Assembly: GCA_045837725.1 (NCBI GenBank)
Contig: JBEWZL010000013.1
Location: forward strand, 558,001 to 622,000
Reading direction: 5' to 3'
Length of the DNA: 64,000 nt
Source: Vermamoeba vermiformis
Taxonomy: Eukaryota; Tubulinea; Echinamoebida
In this document: positions 45,501 to 55,978 of the stretch, in pieces
Numbering within the stretch: position 1 is the first letter of the stretch
Layout of the letters: the number at the start of each line of letters is the position of its first letter
Program-made: the position numbers and the translations under genes
Notes under the pieces: model-generated
What the model saw: only the letters and a program-made list of their open reading frames with translations
The model's database searches: none
Told to the model about the DNA's origin: nothing

Positions 45501-46750
45501 GTCAAGTCTATATGGACGGTGCTAACATGAACGCTCAAGTCGGTTTGACCAAGCCTGGTAAGTTCGGATCTGGATGTCGTGCCACGGTCTGGTACTAATG
45601 CTTTGTAATTTCAGGCGATCTTGGCGCTGATGTCTGCCACTTGAACTTGCACAAGACCTTCTGCATTCCTCACGGAGGAGGTGGTCCTGGCATGGGTCCC
45701 ATCTGCGTTGCCAAACAGTAAGTAGAAACCAAAGCTAGAATGTTTTGCTTTTCGTTGCGGTTGGATGTTGTCGTTGCTGAGTGGGTCCAGAGGGCGAGGA
45801 AATCGCAAATCAACGTGGCACAGATGGTCGAGTGGTTCAAGACGTTAGTTTCAGGTACTAATCCAGGCAACTGGGCGTGGGTTCGAATCCCACTCTGTGC
45901 ACCATTTTTTTTGCCTTTTTCCTGCCCTGCTTCGCTCGTTTGCCTTTCTGTCTGCCCTTCCTAGTTCCCTCTCAAACAACGACAACACAACGCTACTAAT
46001 AGAGCTCAATTTTCTTTTGGTAGATCCGTTCCGTAGACTAACTTTTTTGTCAGTTTGACTCCTTTCTTGCCTGGTCACCCTGTCGTTAAGACCGGTGGTG
46101 CTACTGGTGCCGTCAGTGCTGGTCCTTGGGGTAGCAGCAGCATCTTGCCCATCGTCTGGGTCTACATTAATTTGATGGGCTCCGCTGGTCTCAAGAAGGC
46201 TACTCAAGTCGCCATTCTGAACGCTAACTACATGGCTTCGAGACTCGAGAAGCACTACAAGATTATGTACAGAGGTCAAAACGGCATGGTTGCCCACGAG
46301 TTCATTCTCGACGTCAAGCCCTTCAAGAAGGTCGGCATTGAAGCCGAAGACTTTGCCAAGCGTTTGATGGACTTTGGCTTCCACGCTCCCACCATGTCTT
46401 GGCCCGTCGTTGGCTCATTGATGATTGAGCCCACTGAATCTGAAAGCAAGGAAGAGCTCGATCGATACGTCGATGCTTTGATCTGCATCCGCGAAGAAGT
46501 TCGTGCCATCGAAGAAGGCAAGATGGATCCCAAGAACAACCCCTTGAAGAACGCTCCTCACACTATGGATATGGTCATGAACAGCAGCTGGGACAAGCCT
46601 TACTCGCGCGAACAAGCTGCCTTCCCCTTGCCCTTCGTTAAGGCCAACAAGTTCTGGCCCTCTGTCGGTCGTGTCGACAACACTTACGGCGATCGTAACT
46701 TGATCTGCACTTGCCCCTCTATGTCTGATTTTGAAGAGCCCAAGAACTGA
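42523..46750 (+). CDS. Glycine dehydrogenase (decarboxylating), P-protein of the glycine cleavage system
   Basis: Mitochondrial PLP enzyme of 1021 aa, matching the roughly 1000-aa eukaryotic P-protein. Exons: 42523-42616, 42683-42720, 42873-43203, 43405-43643, 43817-43945, 44017-44232, 44286-44455, 44509-45557, 45615-45717, 46054-46750. An Arg/Ser/Ala-rich presequence ([20 protein letters not shown]) precedes the enzyme at FTKRHIGSG. Landmarks are [38 protein letters not shown] and the PLP lysine in [17 protein letters not shown]. It decarboxylates glycine and passes the aminomethyl group to H-protein lipoate. Codon use is strongly C-ended, indicating high expression. The last intron (45718-46053, 336 nt) is far longer than most and contains a tRNA gene. 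Confidence 0.96.
45818..45901 (+). tRNA. tRNA-Leu (anticodon CAG), inside a glycine decarboxylase intron
   Basis: The 84 bases fold as a class II tRNA. The acceptor stem is GCACAGA/TCTGTGC, and the D arm contains GTCGAGTGG (A box). The anticodon stem is TTAGT/ACTAA with loop TTCAGGT, giving anticodon CAG. The long variable arm is CCAG-GCAA-CTGG, and the T arm is GTGGG-TTCGAAT-CCCAC (B box). The discriminator is A, expected for tRNA-Leu. It has no intron. The next three genomic bases are CCA, followed by eight T. It lies on the same strand as the host gene. Confidence 0.96.
45905..45912 (+). terminator. RNA polymerase III T-run terminator of the tRNA
   Basis: Eight consecutive T follow directly after the tRNA and its encoded CCA. 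This is the standard Pol III stop signal. It lies within the host intron, so it should not affect Pol II transcription of the host gene. Confidence 0.85.
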
Positions 46751-46854
46751 GAGGATTAACATATAACGGTGAATTTGATATGCTCATTGTATTATTTTCT
46801 ATCGTGATAAAATAATTGCGAAGATATTCAATAATAATAACACAACTTTAATAT

Positions 46855-47814
46855 TTACAAACGCGAGATCTGAATCGTATTTTCGATGCTGCTTTTGATA
46901 TTTTCATAGATATATTCACCAAACGCTCTATATCCAAGCGGTGAGAAGTGAATGCCATCGCTGTACAGTTCTCTGTTGTGCACTTTTGTCTCGTTCCAAG
47001 CGTCAAAGTGCATGATGTCATTTGCAGGTATAACTTTCTTCAGCTCTTCGTTGTATTTTAATCTTCGATCGCGGAGCAAAACGTAATTAAGCTCGTCACC
47101 TATGGGAAGTGAAGCGAAGTACTTCGGTCAGCAATTTTTCGTCCAGATCTAGCCAGTTGTACGTACCATAATAAGGCAGCGTTAGTACCCAACACTTAGC
47201 TCCAGTATTATTAAATATTTCGTATATCTCTTTCAAGTTTTTGATGCTTTGAGTCAGATCTACATCGACATGCACCACGTCGTTGGTTCCGACTAATATC
47301 ACCACATGTGTATATGAATTATTTTGCGCAATTATTCTCGCTCGTTCTAGTACTTGATCAGTACGTTGTCCTGCTTTGCCCTGATTATCAATCTAAGGAA
47401 TGGCAGCTTTGTTAGAACAAACGGATCCCTTCAAGACGTCAAGGAGCTTACTATGAATTCTAAAGAAGGGTAATCAGCTTTCAATAGATGTGCTAGGTGA
47501 TCTGTAAAGGGCGCAAAGGTTATGATGTTATCGGCACGCATGTAACCTTCGATTAGACTAGCTCCTAAAAAGAATTCGTTTCAATTATTAAAATAGATGA
47601 TTTTAATATTATGAATATATTACCTAGTGCTAATATTTTAACTTTAGGGTTTTTTCCTTCTTGGATCTAATTTTTAAATGAATATTTTTTAAAAAAGCTG
47701 ATTTTTCAATTTACTGTTCGGTATCTCGGACTGACAGGGACTCCACGGTCTAATCTCGGACTTATTGGTATTGATGTAGTATTTAAGTTCATTATTTTCT
47801 TCGCTATCGACCAT
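46855..47814 (-). CDS. SGNH/GDSL-type hydrolase
   Basis: A 238-aa esterase/lipase-fold enzyme. Exons: 47814-47715, 47666-47634, 47564-47452, 47392-47167, 47099-46855; phases close. Block I is KILALGASLIEG (GAS in place of the usual GDS), with the nucleophile Ser in GASL. Block III is VVILVGTNDV, holding the oxyanion Asn. Block V is DGIHFSPLGY, holding the Asp and His of the catalytic set. No signal peptide is seen. The substrate cannot be told; such enzymes cleave acyl or acetyl esters of lipids or sugars. The last intron hides a deceptive open continuation that lacks the family sequence. A truncated copy lies at 49.9-50.6 kb. Confidence 0.85.
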
Positions 47815-48058
47815 GCAGTTGTAAAAAGGTTTGTGATCAACCACATCCAACTATCTTCGCCACCTAATCAATTAAGAATCGATTATTCTTATTGCAGAAG
47901 CTTGCTATGTGGTCAGTATTTCATCAACAGTCGCTGACAGAAAAGTTGATCCAAAAATTTTCTCCTGTACGACAACGTTCAAATTTATTTGTACGATACT
48001 ACACTATCATACATAAACATTATAAATGTAGTCGATTGGATATCTCGCTGAAGCTAGC

Positions 48059-49372
48059 TTAGAAGATCAAGGACAAGAGGATCATAGCAAGAGGCACAAC
48101 AGACCAAGAGAAGCGAGTGCTGCTGTTAATGTAGTACTTGTACTTCAAGTTTGAGTTACGCTCGCAGTCAGAGCCAGAGTCCGAGACACGAGTGTACACT
48201 TCGTTGGCGCCGTAGTCGTACACACCGTACATGTAGTCGGCATATGCGAGAGCAAGAACGTAGCCACCATGGGACTGGCCCGCATAGTCTTCATAGTAGT
48301 CGATCCAGCAGAAGGCGTTGTTGTAGTAGCAGTAGCTTTGGAATACAAGGTCGAGTCAACACAAAACTGAAATCCAACAAAAAATTCAAAAGCGGTAGTT
48401 CTCACTGTATATGTTATGATTACTTACCCATCAGAGTAACCCTTGACGGCGATTTTGTTGGTGCTGGTGGTGTATTCGTAAGAACCCTTCAAGTTACCTT
48501 CGCTGTCGATGCAGATGCCCCAGTTGGGAGTGGAAGTTCTGCTGATCTTACTAGCCCAGTTACCAGCCATAGACTTGCCTATTATAGGTATACATTAGCA
48601 TTAATTCGAGATCGCAAGCGAGATTAAAATTTGGGTTGAACGGATTCGTACCAGTGTTGGGGTTGTTGGCGAAGCAAGAGAAAGAAGTGGGACTGGCATT
48701 GTCATATCTAGCCAAAATTCGGGGACCGAATTTGTAGAATTGAATGGTCTTATCGTCGTAAGCCATGCGAACTGATCAAATCCGGTTAGCTAACCGCAGC
48801 AGATGCGCAGAGCTTGGAACTTACTTTCGACCAAATCGTCAGTCAAGCGGGACATCGTAAGGTCACCCTTGTTTTGAGTGCAGCACTTGGTGGTATTGGT
48901 AGCGGCCACTTGGACAGGGTATTCGTACCAGATTTGAGTGTCCCACCATTTGCCGGTAACGGTGGTTCCATCAGCAGAGAAGGAACCTTGGAAATAGTAG
49001 GTTTCGTACATACCCTGCATAGAAACGATCATGTTAATTAAACCTCCATTAACGAATCCAGTAAATCATTTCATTTAGCCTTTTAAGTTGCGTCAAATTA
49101 AGGACAAAGTCGAAAGTACAGTAAAAAAGCTGATGTTATTAATTGATTCTGTTTTGTTCGATTTCTCGTTCGTATTGTACCGTAAATCCGGACAAATAAT
49201 TATTAACTGAATAATTTCTAATTACCTGCAGAGTACTGTTGTCAGAGGTGGTGCACATGTTCATAGTACCATCATTGAAGGTCCATTTACCGGCCCAGCT
49301 CATAGGAGTGAAGTCGGCTTGAGCGAAGCAGATCGCTGCAAGAACGACGCAAGCAAAAAGTCTAGCGTTCAT
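48059..49372 (-). CDS. Secreted GPI-type cysteine- and tyrosine-rich protein, copy 1
   Basis: A 294-aa protein of unknown family. Exons: 49372-49226, 49014-48825, 48771-48652, 48578-48428, 48335-48059; phases close. A signal peptide (MNARLFACVVLAAICFAQA) is followed by a domain with short Cys- and Trp-containing repeats (GKWTFNDGTMNMC, GSFSADGTTVTGKWWD, YDNASPTSFSCF, NWGICIDSEGNLKGSYEY). A Tyr-rich segment follows (DYMYGVYDYGANEVY). The C-terminus is a short hydrophobic tail (WSVVPLAMILLSLIF) after Ser/Thr, typical of a GPI-anchor signal. The repeated G-x-W/G-x-Y strand pattern suggests a beta-sheet surface protein. It is a recent duplicate of the gene at 50.9-52.2 kb. Confidence 0.82.
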
Positions 49373-49495
49373 TTGTGTACTTATGTATCACTGTGATTGA
49401 GGTAAATAAATTGCAATTACGTTTTAGTTGATATACGTTTGTATACGTTACAAACGTCATTTTGGCGGGAGTTCTCGAACGCGCCAAATGAAAGC

Positions 49496-49826
49496 AAGTC
49501 GCGCGACACGTCCTTTCGAACGACTGTAGCAAATGTGGTATATTTCGACGGCCATTGGGAAGCTATGTCAATTAATTAGCTCGGCGGGCGCTACCAATAT
49601 TTCCTTATTTGGTAAAATTACCTCGTCTGGTAATAGTGGAATATTATTGGATAACTGCATTGAGTACGCGAATATAATTTCAATTAACATTTTTGTTGCC
49701 GTTCCACCTGCACAAATAAGCATATTAATATCATATACTATATCGCTATTATCATATCCTCATAATGAATTAGTATTAGGGTGTCGAAATGTAGCGGATC
49801 AGATCCCGTACCTTTCATTCTAGAAG
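49496..49826 (-). pseudogene. Fragment of the glucokinase-regulatory-protein-like gene
   Basis: These 331 bases are a near-identical copy of 53,426-53,756 in the same orientation. They cover exon 6 and exon 5 of that gene with their introns and the first few bases of exon 4. The copy ends abruptly at tagaag, where the glycine decarboxylase fragment begins two bases later. It cannot encode a protein alone. Few differences are visible, so it is a recent event. Confidence 0.9.
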
Positions 49827-49828
49827 CC

Positions 49829-49860
49829 AAGTCGCCATTCTGAACGCTAACTACATGGCT
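49829..49860 (+). pseudogene. 32-nt fragment of glycine decarboxylase exon 10
   Basis: This stretch is identical to 46,206-46,237 inside the last exon of the glycine decarboxylase gene, same orientation. It marks the joining point of a duplicated interval. About 20 bases of unexplained filler (49,861-49,880) follow before the truncated hydrolase copy. Confidence 0.88.
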
Positions 49861-49880
49861 ACTGAAGCTCATCACCTGTT

Positions 49881-50593
49881 GGAAGTGAAGTACTTCGGTC
49901 AGCAATTTTTGGGGCCAGATCTAGCCAGTTGTACGTACCATAATAAGGCAACGTTAGTAGCCAACATTAGCTCCGGTATTATTAAATATTTCGTATATCT
50001 TTTTCAAGTTTTTGATGCTTTGAGCTAGATCTACATCGACATGCACCACGTCGTTGGTTCCGACTAATATCACCACATGTGTATATGAATTATTTTGCCC
50101 TATTATTCTCGCTCGTTCTAGTACTTGATCAGTAAGTTGTCCTGCTTTGCCCTGATTATCAATCTGGGTAATAACAGCTTTGTTAGTACTCTACAGTACA
50201 AACGGATCCATTCAAGACGTCAAGAACCTTACTATGAATTCTAAAGAATGATAATCAGCTTTCATTAGATGTGCTAGGTGATCTGTAAAGGGAGCAAAAG
50301 TTACGATGTTATCGGCACGCATGAAACCTTCGATTAGACTAGCTCCTAAAAAGAATTCGTTTCAATTATTAAAATAGATGATTTTAATATTATGAATATA
50401 TTACCTAGTGCTAATATTTTAACTTTAGGGTTTTTTCCTTCTTGGATCTAATTTTTAAATGAATATTTTTTAAAAAAGCTGATTTCAATTTACTCTTTGG
50501 TATCTGGGACTCACTGGTACTCCACCGTCTAATCTCGGACTTAATGGTATTGATGCAGTATTTAAGTTCATTATTTTCTTCGCTATCGACCAT
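49881..50593 (-). pseudogene. Truncated copy of the SGNH hydrolase gene
   Basis: Near-identical copy of 47,103-47,814, matching exons 1-4 and part of the last intron of the intact hydrolase. The final exon, with the catalytic DGIHF block, is missing because the copy begins inside the intron. One base is also lost in the exon 4 equivalent near 49,960, shifting the frame. The upstream homology continues into the neighbouring secreted-protein gene, so the two were duplicated as one block. Confidence 0.88.
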
Positions 50594-50851
50594 GCAGTTG
50601 TAAAAAGGTTTGTGATCAACCACATCCAACGATCTTCGCCACCTAATCAATTAAGAATCGATTATTCTTATTACAGAAGCCTTGTTATGTGGTCAATTTT
50701 TCTTCAACATTCGCTGACAGAAAGGTTGATCAGATCGAATAAGCCAAATTTTCTCCTGTACGACAACGTTCAAATTTATTTGTACGAAACTACACTATGA
50801 TCATACATATATATTATAAATGTAGTCGATAGATATCTTGCTGAAGCTAGC

Positions 50852-52201
50852 TTAGAAGATCAAGGACAAGAGGATCACGGCGAGAGGCACGACGGACCAA
50901 GAGAAGCGAGTGCTGCTGTTAATGTAGTACTTGTACTTCAAGTTCGAGTTACGCTCGCAGTCAGAGCCAGAGTCCGCGAGACGAGTGTACACTTCGTTAG
51001 TGCCAAAGTCGTACACACCGTACATGTAGTCGGCAAATCCGAGAGCAAGAACGTAGCCACCAACGGACTTGGTGCCAGCAAAGTCCTCATAGTAGTCGAT
51101 CCAGCAGAAGGCATTGTTGTAGTAGCAGTAGCTTTGGAATACAAGGTCGAGTCAGTACAAATCCGAAATCCAAATCCAACGAAAAACTTCGAACGCGATT
51201 GTTCTGCTGTAATGTTAGGATTACTTACCCATCAGAGTAACCCTTGACGGTGACGTTGTTGCCGTAGCCGTTAATGGCAGTGTATTCGTAAGAACCCTTC
51301 AAGTTACCGTCGCCGTCGATGCAGATGCCCCAGTTGGGAGTAGCAGTTCTGCCGAGCTTGCTAGCCCAGTTACCAGCCATAGACTTGCCTATTGTACGTA
51401 AGCATTAGCATTAATTCGAGATCGCAAGCGAGATTAAAATTTGGATTGAACGGATTCGTACCAGTGTTGGGGTTGTTGGCGAAGCAAGAGAAAGAAGTGG
51501 GACTGGCATTGTCATATCTAGCCAAAATTCTGGGACCGAATTTGTAGAATTGAATGGTCTTATCGTCGTAAGCCATGCGAACTGATCAAATCCGGTTAGC
51601 TAACCGCAGCAGATGCGCAGAGCTTGGAACTTACTTTCGACCAAATCGTCAGTCAAGCGGTAGATCGTAAGGTCGCCCTTGTTTTGAGTGCAGCACTTGG
51701 TGGTCTTGGTAGCGGCCACTTGGGCAGGGTATTCGTACCAGATTTGAGTGTCCCACCATTTGCCGGTAACGGTAGTTCCATCAGCAGAGAAGGAACCTTG
51801 GAAATAGTAGGTACCATACATACCCTACATAGAAACGATCATGTTAATTAAATAAATGAATTAACCTCCACAAATAATTAATGAATCCAGTAAATCATTT
51901 CATTTAGCCTTTTAAGTTGCGTCAAATTAAGGACAAAGTCGAAAGTGCAGCAAAAAAGCTGATTCTATTAATTGATTCTGTTTTGTTCGATTTCTCGTTC
52001 GTTTTGTACCGTAAATCCGTACAAATAATTATTAAACAAATAATTTCTAATTACCTGCAGAGTACTGTTGTCGGAGGTGGTGCACATGTTCATAGTACCA
52101 TCATTGAAGGTCCATTTACCGGTCCAGCTCATAGGAGTGAAGTCGGCTTGAGCGAAGCAGATCGCTGCAAGAACGACGCAAGCAAAAAGTCTAGCGTTCA
52201 T
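50852..52201 (-). CDS. Secreted GPI-type cysteine- and tyrosine-rich protein, copy 2
   Basis: A 298-aa paralogue of copy 1. Exons: 52201-52055, 51824-51635, 51581-51462, 51388-51229, 51131-50852; all phases close, so both copies can be functional. The signal peptide is identical to that of copy 1. Differences cluster in the last two exons: exon 4 is 9 bases longer (AINGYGNNVTVKGYSDG) and exon 5 one codon longer (EDFAGTKSVGGYVLALGFAD). Many changes are amino-acid replacing, against near identity in exons 1-3. The hydrophobic GPI-like tail is kept (WSVVPLAVILLSLIF). The function is unknown, probably cell-surface. Confidence 0.82.
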
Positions 52202-52448
52202 TTGTGTACCTATTTAGCACTGAGATCGAGGTAAATAAATTGCAATTACCTTTTTGATTTTGTTTAGCAATTTTTTGGACCAATTGCATTGCGGGATGCC
52301 GGAATTCCAATTACTGTCGATAGGCTCTAACAATATAAATGTGCATTAAGTAGGCCCACTGAGAATAAGAACGTTAGTTGAAGGGCTTTGGGCACTTACC
52401 GCACGTTGAAACGGATCAGAGAATCCGGATTTCGAAAGTTTGAGCTTT

Positions 52449-55393
52449 TTACTGTTTTACAATTTTGATCAGAATATTTCGAACGATAGGATCTTCGTCT
52501 AGAGCCCTTTTCGCGTCTTGAACTGTAGCAAACTGCTTCGAGGCTAACAAAATTGCGAGTGGTACGACTTTCTTCTTTTGGAAGGCGATCTCGTATTGTT
52601 TTGAAACAGGCAATTGTCGAATTTCATCGGTAACATCGTCTAATCCATGTATAGACTTAAGTAAGCACGTTGTAGCGAATTCAAGATCGACTCCGGCCAC
52701 ATCCGCAACAATTTGAGCAGATCTATAGTACAACTTGTTGTTGCTGATAGTCAGATCGATCATTCGATTATGCCACACTTTGCCTTTCAGCACGTGGGCA
52801 CCGGTGGATATAGCATTTAACGCCCACTTGACCGAACTTTCGAGCAATCCTGGCAGCTGCAGCGCGAGGTCAAATGAGGGTAGTTGAAAATCTACAACGA
52901 CTTTAGCGTGCGTGCGGAGATTAGCGAGTGCTGAACTGAAGTGCGTGGATTTGGTTTGATGGCGCCAACACAGCAGCACGACGTTGACTTGTGTTTGACT
53001 GACTGTTTTTTCGATGATGTTGTGAAGATTTTCCGCTGATTGACCCTGAGCGTATAATACGACGAGGAGGTCGTTGGAAGTCAGTTGGGGTGCGTGGTAA
53101 TTGAGAAAATCTCGGTCGGAGATCTTGTAACAACTATCCACGTGACTCATGTTGCCAGCTCGATTTCCAAAAATGGACCATCCTCCACTAACAAAGCCTC
53201 TAATATCATCAAAATGAGCGCCATATGTCGGAGGACACTCCGATGCGTCGGTCAATCCAAGAATAGAAATCGATTCTTCGCCCAAATAAAACACGTGACC
53301 GTTGTTTTTCAACGCATCACCGGCCAACTGCAAATATAAAAATTAATTAATACCGTCGTGATGCATATTTGCAGATGCGTCGTTTTATACCTGTACAACT
53401 TTGGACAAATCTTCTTCGGCCAAATAAGTCGCGCGACACGTCCTTTCGAACGACTGCAGTAAATGTGGTATATTTCGACGGCCATTGGGAAGCTAAATGA
53501 ATTAATTAGCTCGGCGGGCACTACCAATATTTCCTTATTTGGCAAAATTACCTCGTCTGGTAATAGCGGAATATTATTGGATAACTGCATTGAGTACGCG
53601 AATATAATTTCAATTAACATTTTTGTTGCCGTTCCACCTGCACAAATAAGCTTATTAATATCATATACTATATCACTATTATCATATCCTCATAATGAAT
53701 TAGTATTAGGGTGTCGAAATGTAGCGGATCAGATCCCGTACCTTTCATTCTAGAAGATCCAGTGACAGCTTCAGGGCCTAGAACAGGTGTCACCAAAAAG
53801 TGACGCCCGCTTCCAACGCGATTAGCGAGCTCTGTAACTATAGTTTTCATTGTAGGTATTTGTTCGTTTTCGGATGCAGGTCCAAGTGGCGTTGTGCCGT
53901 TGCGGATCCAGCCTTCTAACGGAATATTTCTTGCCGCCTTCGGGTCATTAAATCCCATAAGAATAGTAGTGCATTGAGAATCGACCTAAAAAGCATTGTT
54001 AATAACCAGATCCAGCTCCATAAAAATGACAAAATTATAGGTATGATCGAGATGTTCTTATCATATTTGAAGTATGTTATTCAATCGTTGATGACTTTAA
54101 TATAAAATACACTAATACTAGGAAATTTCAGTCAGATTGAAAAATTTCTGTTTTTAATCTTGGAGATAATTCAAAAGATTTGGTCTACTAATATAGTAAT
54201 ATCCAGCAATGATATAAATCATTCAACTATACGACACGATCTCGATCGTACGGACTCAGCGTCAAAATCATTTCGTAAATTGACCTGATCCGACAGAAAA
54301 ATCGAGTGTTGGCAAAAAATCAAATAAAATTCAGCTAAATATAGATTAACGAATTATTATTCGGCTAAATTCAATGAGCGAAAGATTGCCCCTAATTTTC
54401 AGTATATAAATCGGTATAGCAAAAGATTACCTCTGGCGTATTCAAGATCCAATTGATTTGTGATCCGACGTAAGGCGCAGATAATCCACAAGTGATGCCG
54501 ATGAATATAATATGAGCATAGGACTTGCTGTTGATTAAGTTGCGCAGATCCGCTACTGCTTGAAAAGTGTCGTCTTCGGCGGCTTCTTGACTCTTAATTA
54601 AAGCTAGATCATTGCCAGCCATCAAATATCGGAACTCTATGTTCATATTATATCGTTCTGATAGCTGTATAACAAGTTAATACCTATTTATATCCGATTC
54701 ACAAGAAAAACCCACATCCGAAATTTTCTACAGTAAATACTGGGGTCTGGGCTTATAATGATTGTAAAATTCCGCAATAATTTCGCATTTGTAACAGAGG
54801 AATATTTTGATAGGGTGTTAATATGCAGTATGAAATTGTATTGAATAAAAAACGGTTTTGGATCGTAACAAAAAAAAATTTGCAACAAGATCTGCGGTTT
54901 ATAAAATAATAATACGATAATTACCTTATTTAGACTACGGGCACAAAAGAATGCTAGACGCCCGCTGGTTCCCGCGCCAGTCATGACCGCCAATACTGGT
55001 TTATTGGCTAATCCGATTTTTTTAAATTAGTTACAGTAAATTATTTTGTATAATATTAGAATAATATGTATTGTATTAAATACGTAGGAATCGAAGTAAT
55101 ATTCTTATTATTGACACTTATTGTTGACACTTTTAATAATTTCAGGTCAAAAAATGTAAAATTATTATATTCTTACCTTTATGCTTAATATGTGTATATA
55201 TTGACTGACATAATGCTTCTAAATTATCTAGGAACGGTTTATCATTAACTGAATCAAAAGTCTTCCATCCACTGAAGATTTGAGCATCAGTTTGCCTGAG
55301 CAATCTTACAATGCCTCGAGCACCTGCAATATCCAAATCCTGCGTGAGAGGATTGGATTGCTCGGTGACTACAGGTATTGCAGCTGTTGTCAT
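52449..55393 (-). CDS. Glucokinase-regulatory-protein-like (GCKR/MurQ family) SIS-domain protein
   Basis: A 614-aa protein, close in length to animal GKRP. Exons: 55393-55177, 55007-54925, 54664-54431, 53985-53742, 53637-53552, 53492-53391, 53327-52449; phases close. The N-terminus has EQSNPLTQDLDIAGARGIVR, almost the family signature. The first sugar-isomerase (SIS) domain contains MTGAGTSGRLAFF, AGNDLALIKSQEAAEDD and GLSAPYVGSQ, then GPEAVTGSSRMKGG. A second SIS domain and a C-terminal lid (VKWALNAISTGAHVLKGKVW) follow as in GKRP. GKRP binds fructose phosphates and inhibits glucokinase; MurQ relatives cleave MurNAc-6-phosphate. Which activity applies here is not known. The intron of 445 bases after exon 3 holds nothing recognisable. 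Confidence 0.93.
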
Positions 55394-55978
55394 AATAGCT
55401 GCTTGCGGGATAAAAATATCCCAATTGAATTTCGATCTGTTTCTTTTACCCCGTGGCACTCGGACCACAACTCATATAAATCGGTCAATAGAATTTATAA
55501 TCATTGGTATGTAATGATAATTAATGATATTGGTGTTTATTTAAACAATTTAAATTGATCTTTTTTGATCGTCGTGCATCTTGCAATCCTCACCTTGCAA
55601 TAATTTGATTTCAAGCGAAAATAGGTTAATTAGAAATTAAAACGACTAACAGTATATTTTTTAGAGTAAATAGGTTTTAGTGGTAACCTTGAGTCACTGC
55701 CTAGATGCCCGCAAAGAATTCAAAGTGACCGCGCACTAATCTACACCTAATATTCGAATCTAAGTATTTGAGAAAGTCGTCGATATGGAAAGTTCCGAAC
55801 GGATTTACTGGGGACCTCAGAACAGTCTCGTGCGGCTATGCTGACAGCGGTAAAAATCACGAGTGCTTGGCCCTACAACATATTATTATTAAACCGTGGC
55901 TTTGTGGTGGTTTTGCCACGACGATTGCAATGTCATAATCGTAAGTAACAAAGTGACGTTTATTGAATAATTGGCATA
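55394..55978. other. Intergenic region
   Basis: About 0.6 kb lies between the start of the GKRP-like gene and the stop of the ankyrin-type gene. The open frame of the former extends upstream of its ATG without a clear start, so a longer N-terminus or a 5' exon is possible. Otherwise no feature is seen. Confidence 0.45.

Noticed and set aside
44582-45538. Long antisense open frame (318 codons) within glycine decarboxylase
   Set aside because: It is the reverse strand of a long C-ended-codon exon, which creates open antisense frames. No start context, introns or domain was seen.
47100-47166. Continuation of the hydrolase frame (GTYNWLDLDEK...) as coding
   Set aside because: Reading through leads to a stop before the catalytic DGIHF block. 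Treating it as an intron (gtacgt...ccatag) restores the family sequence and phase.
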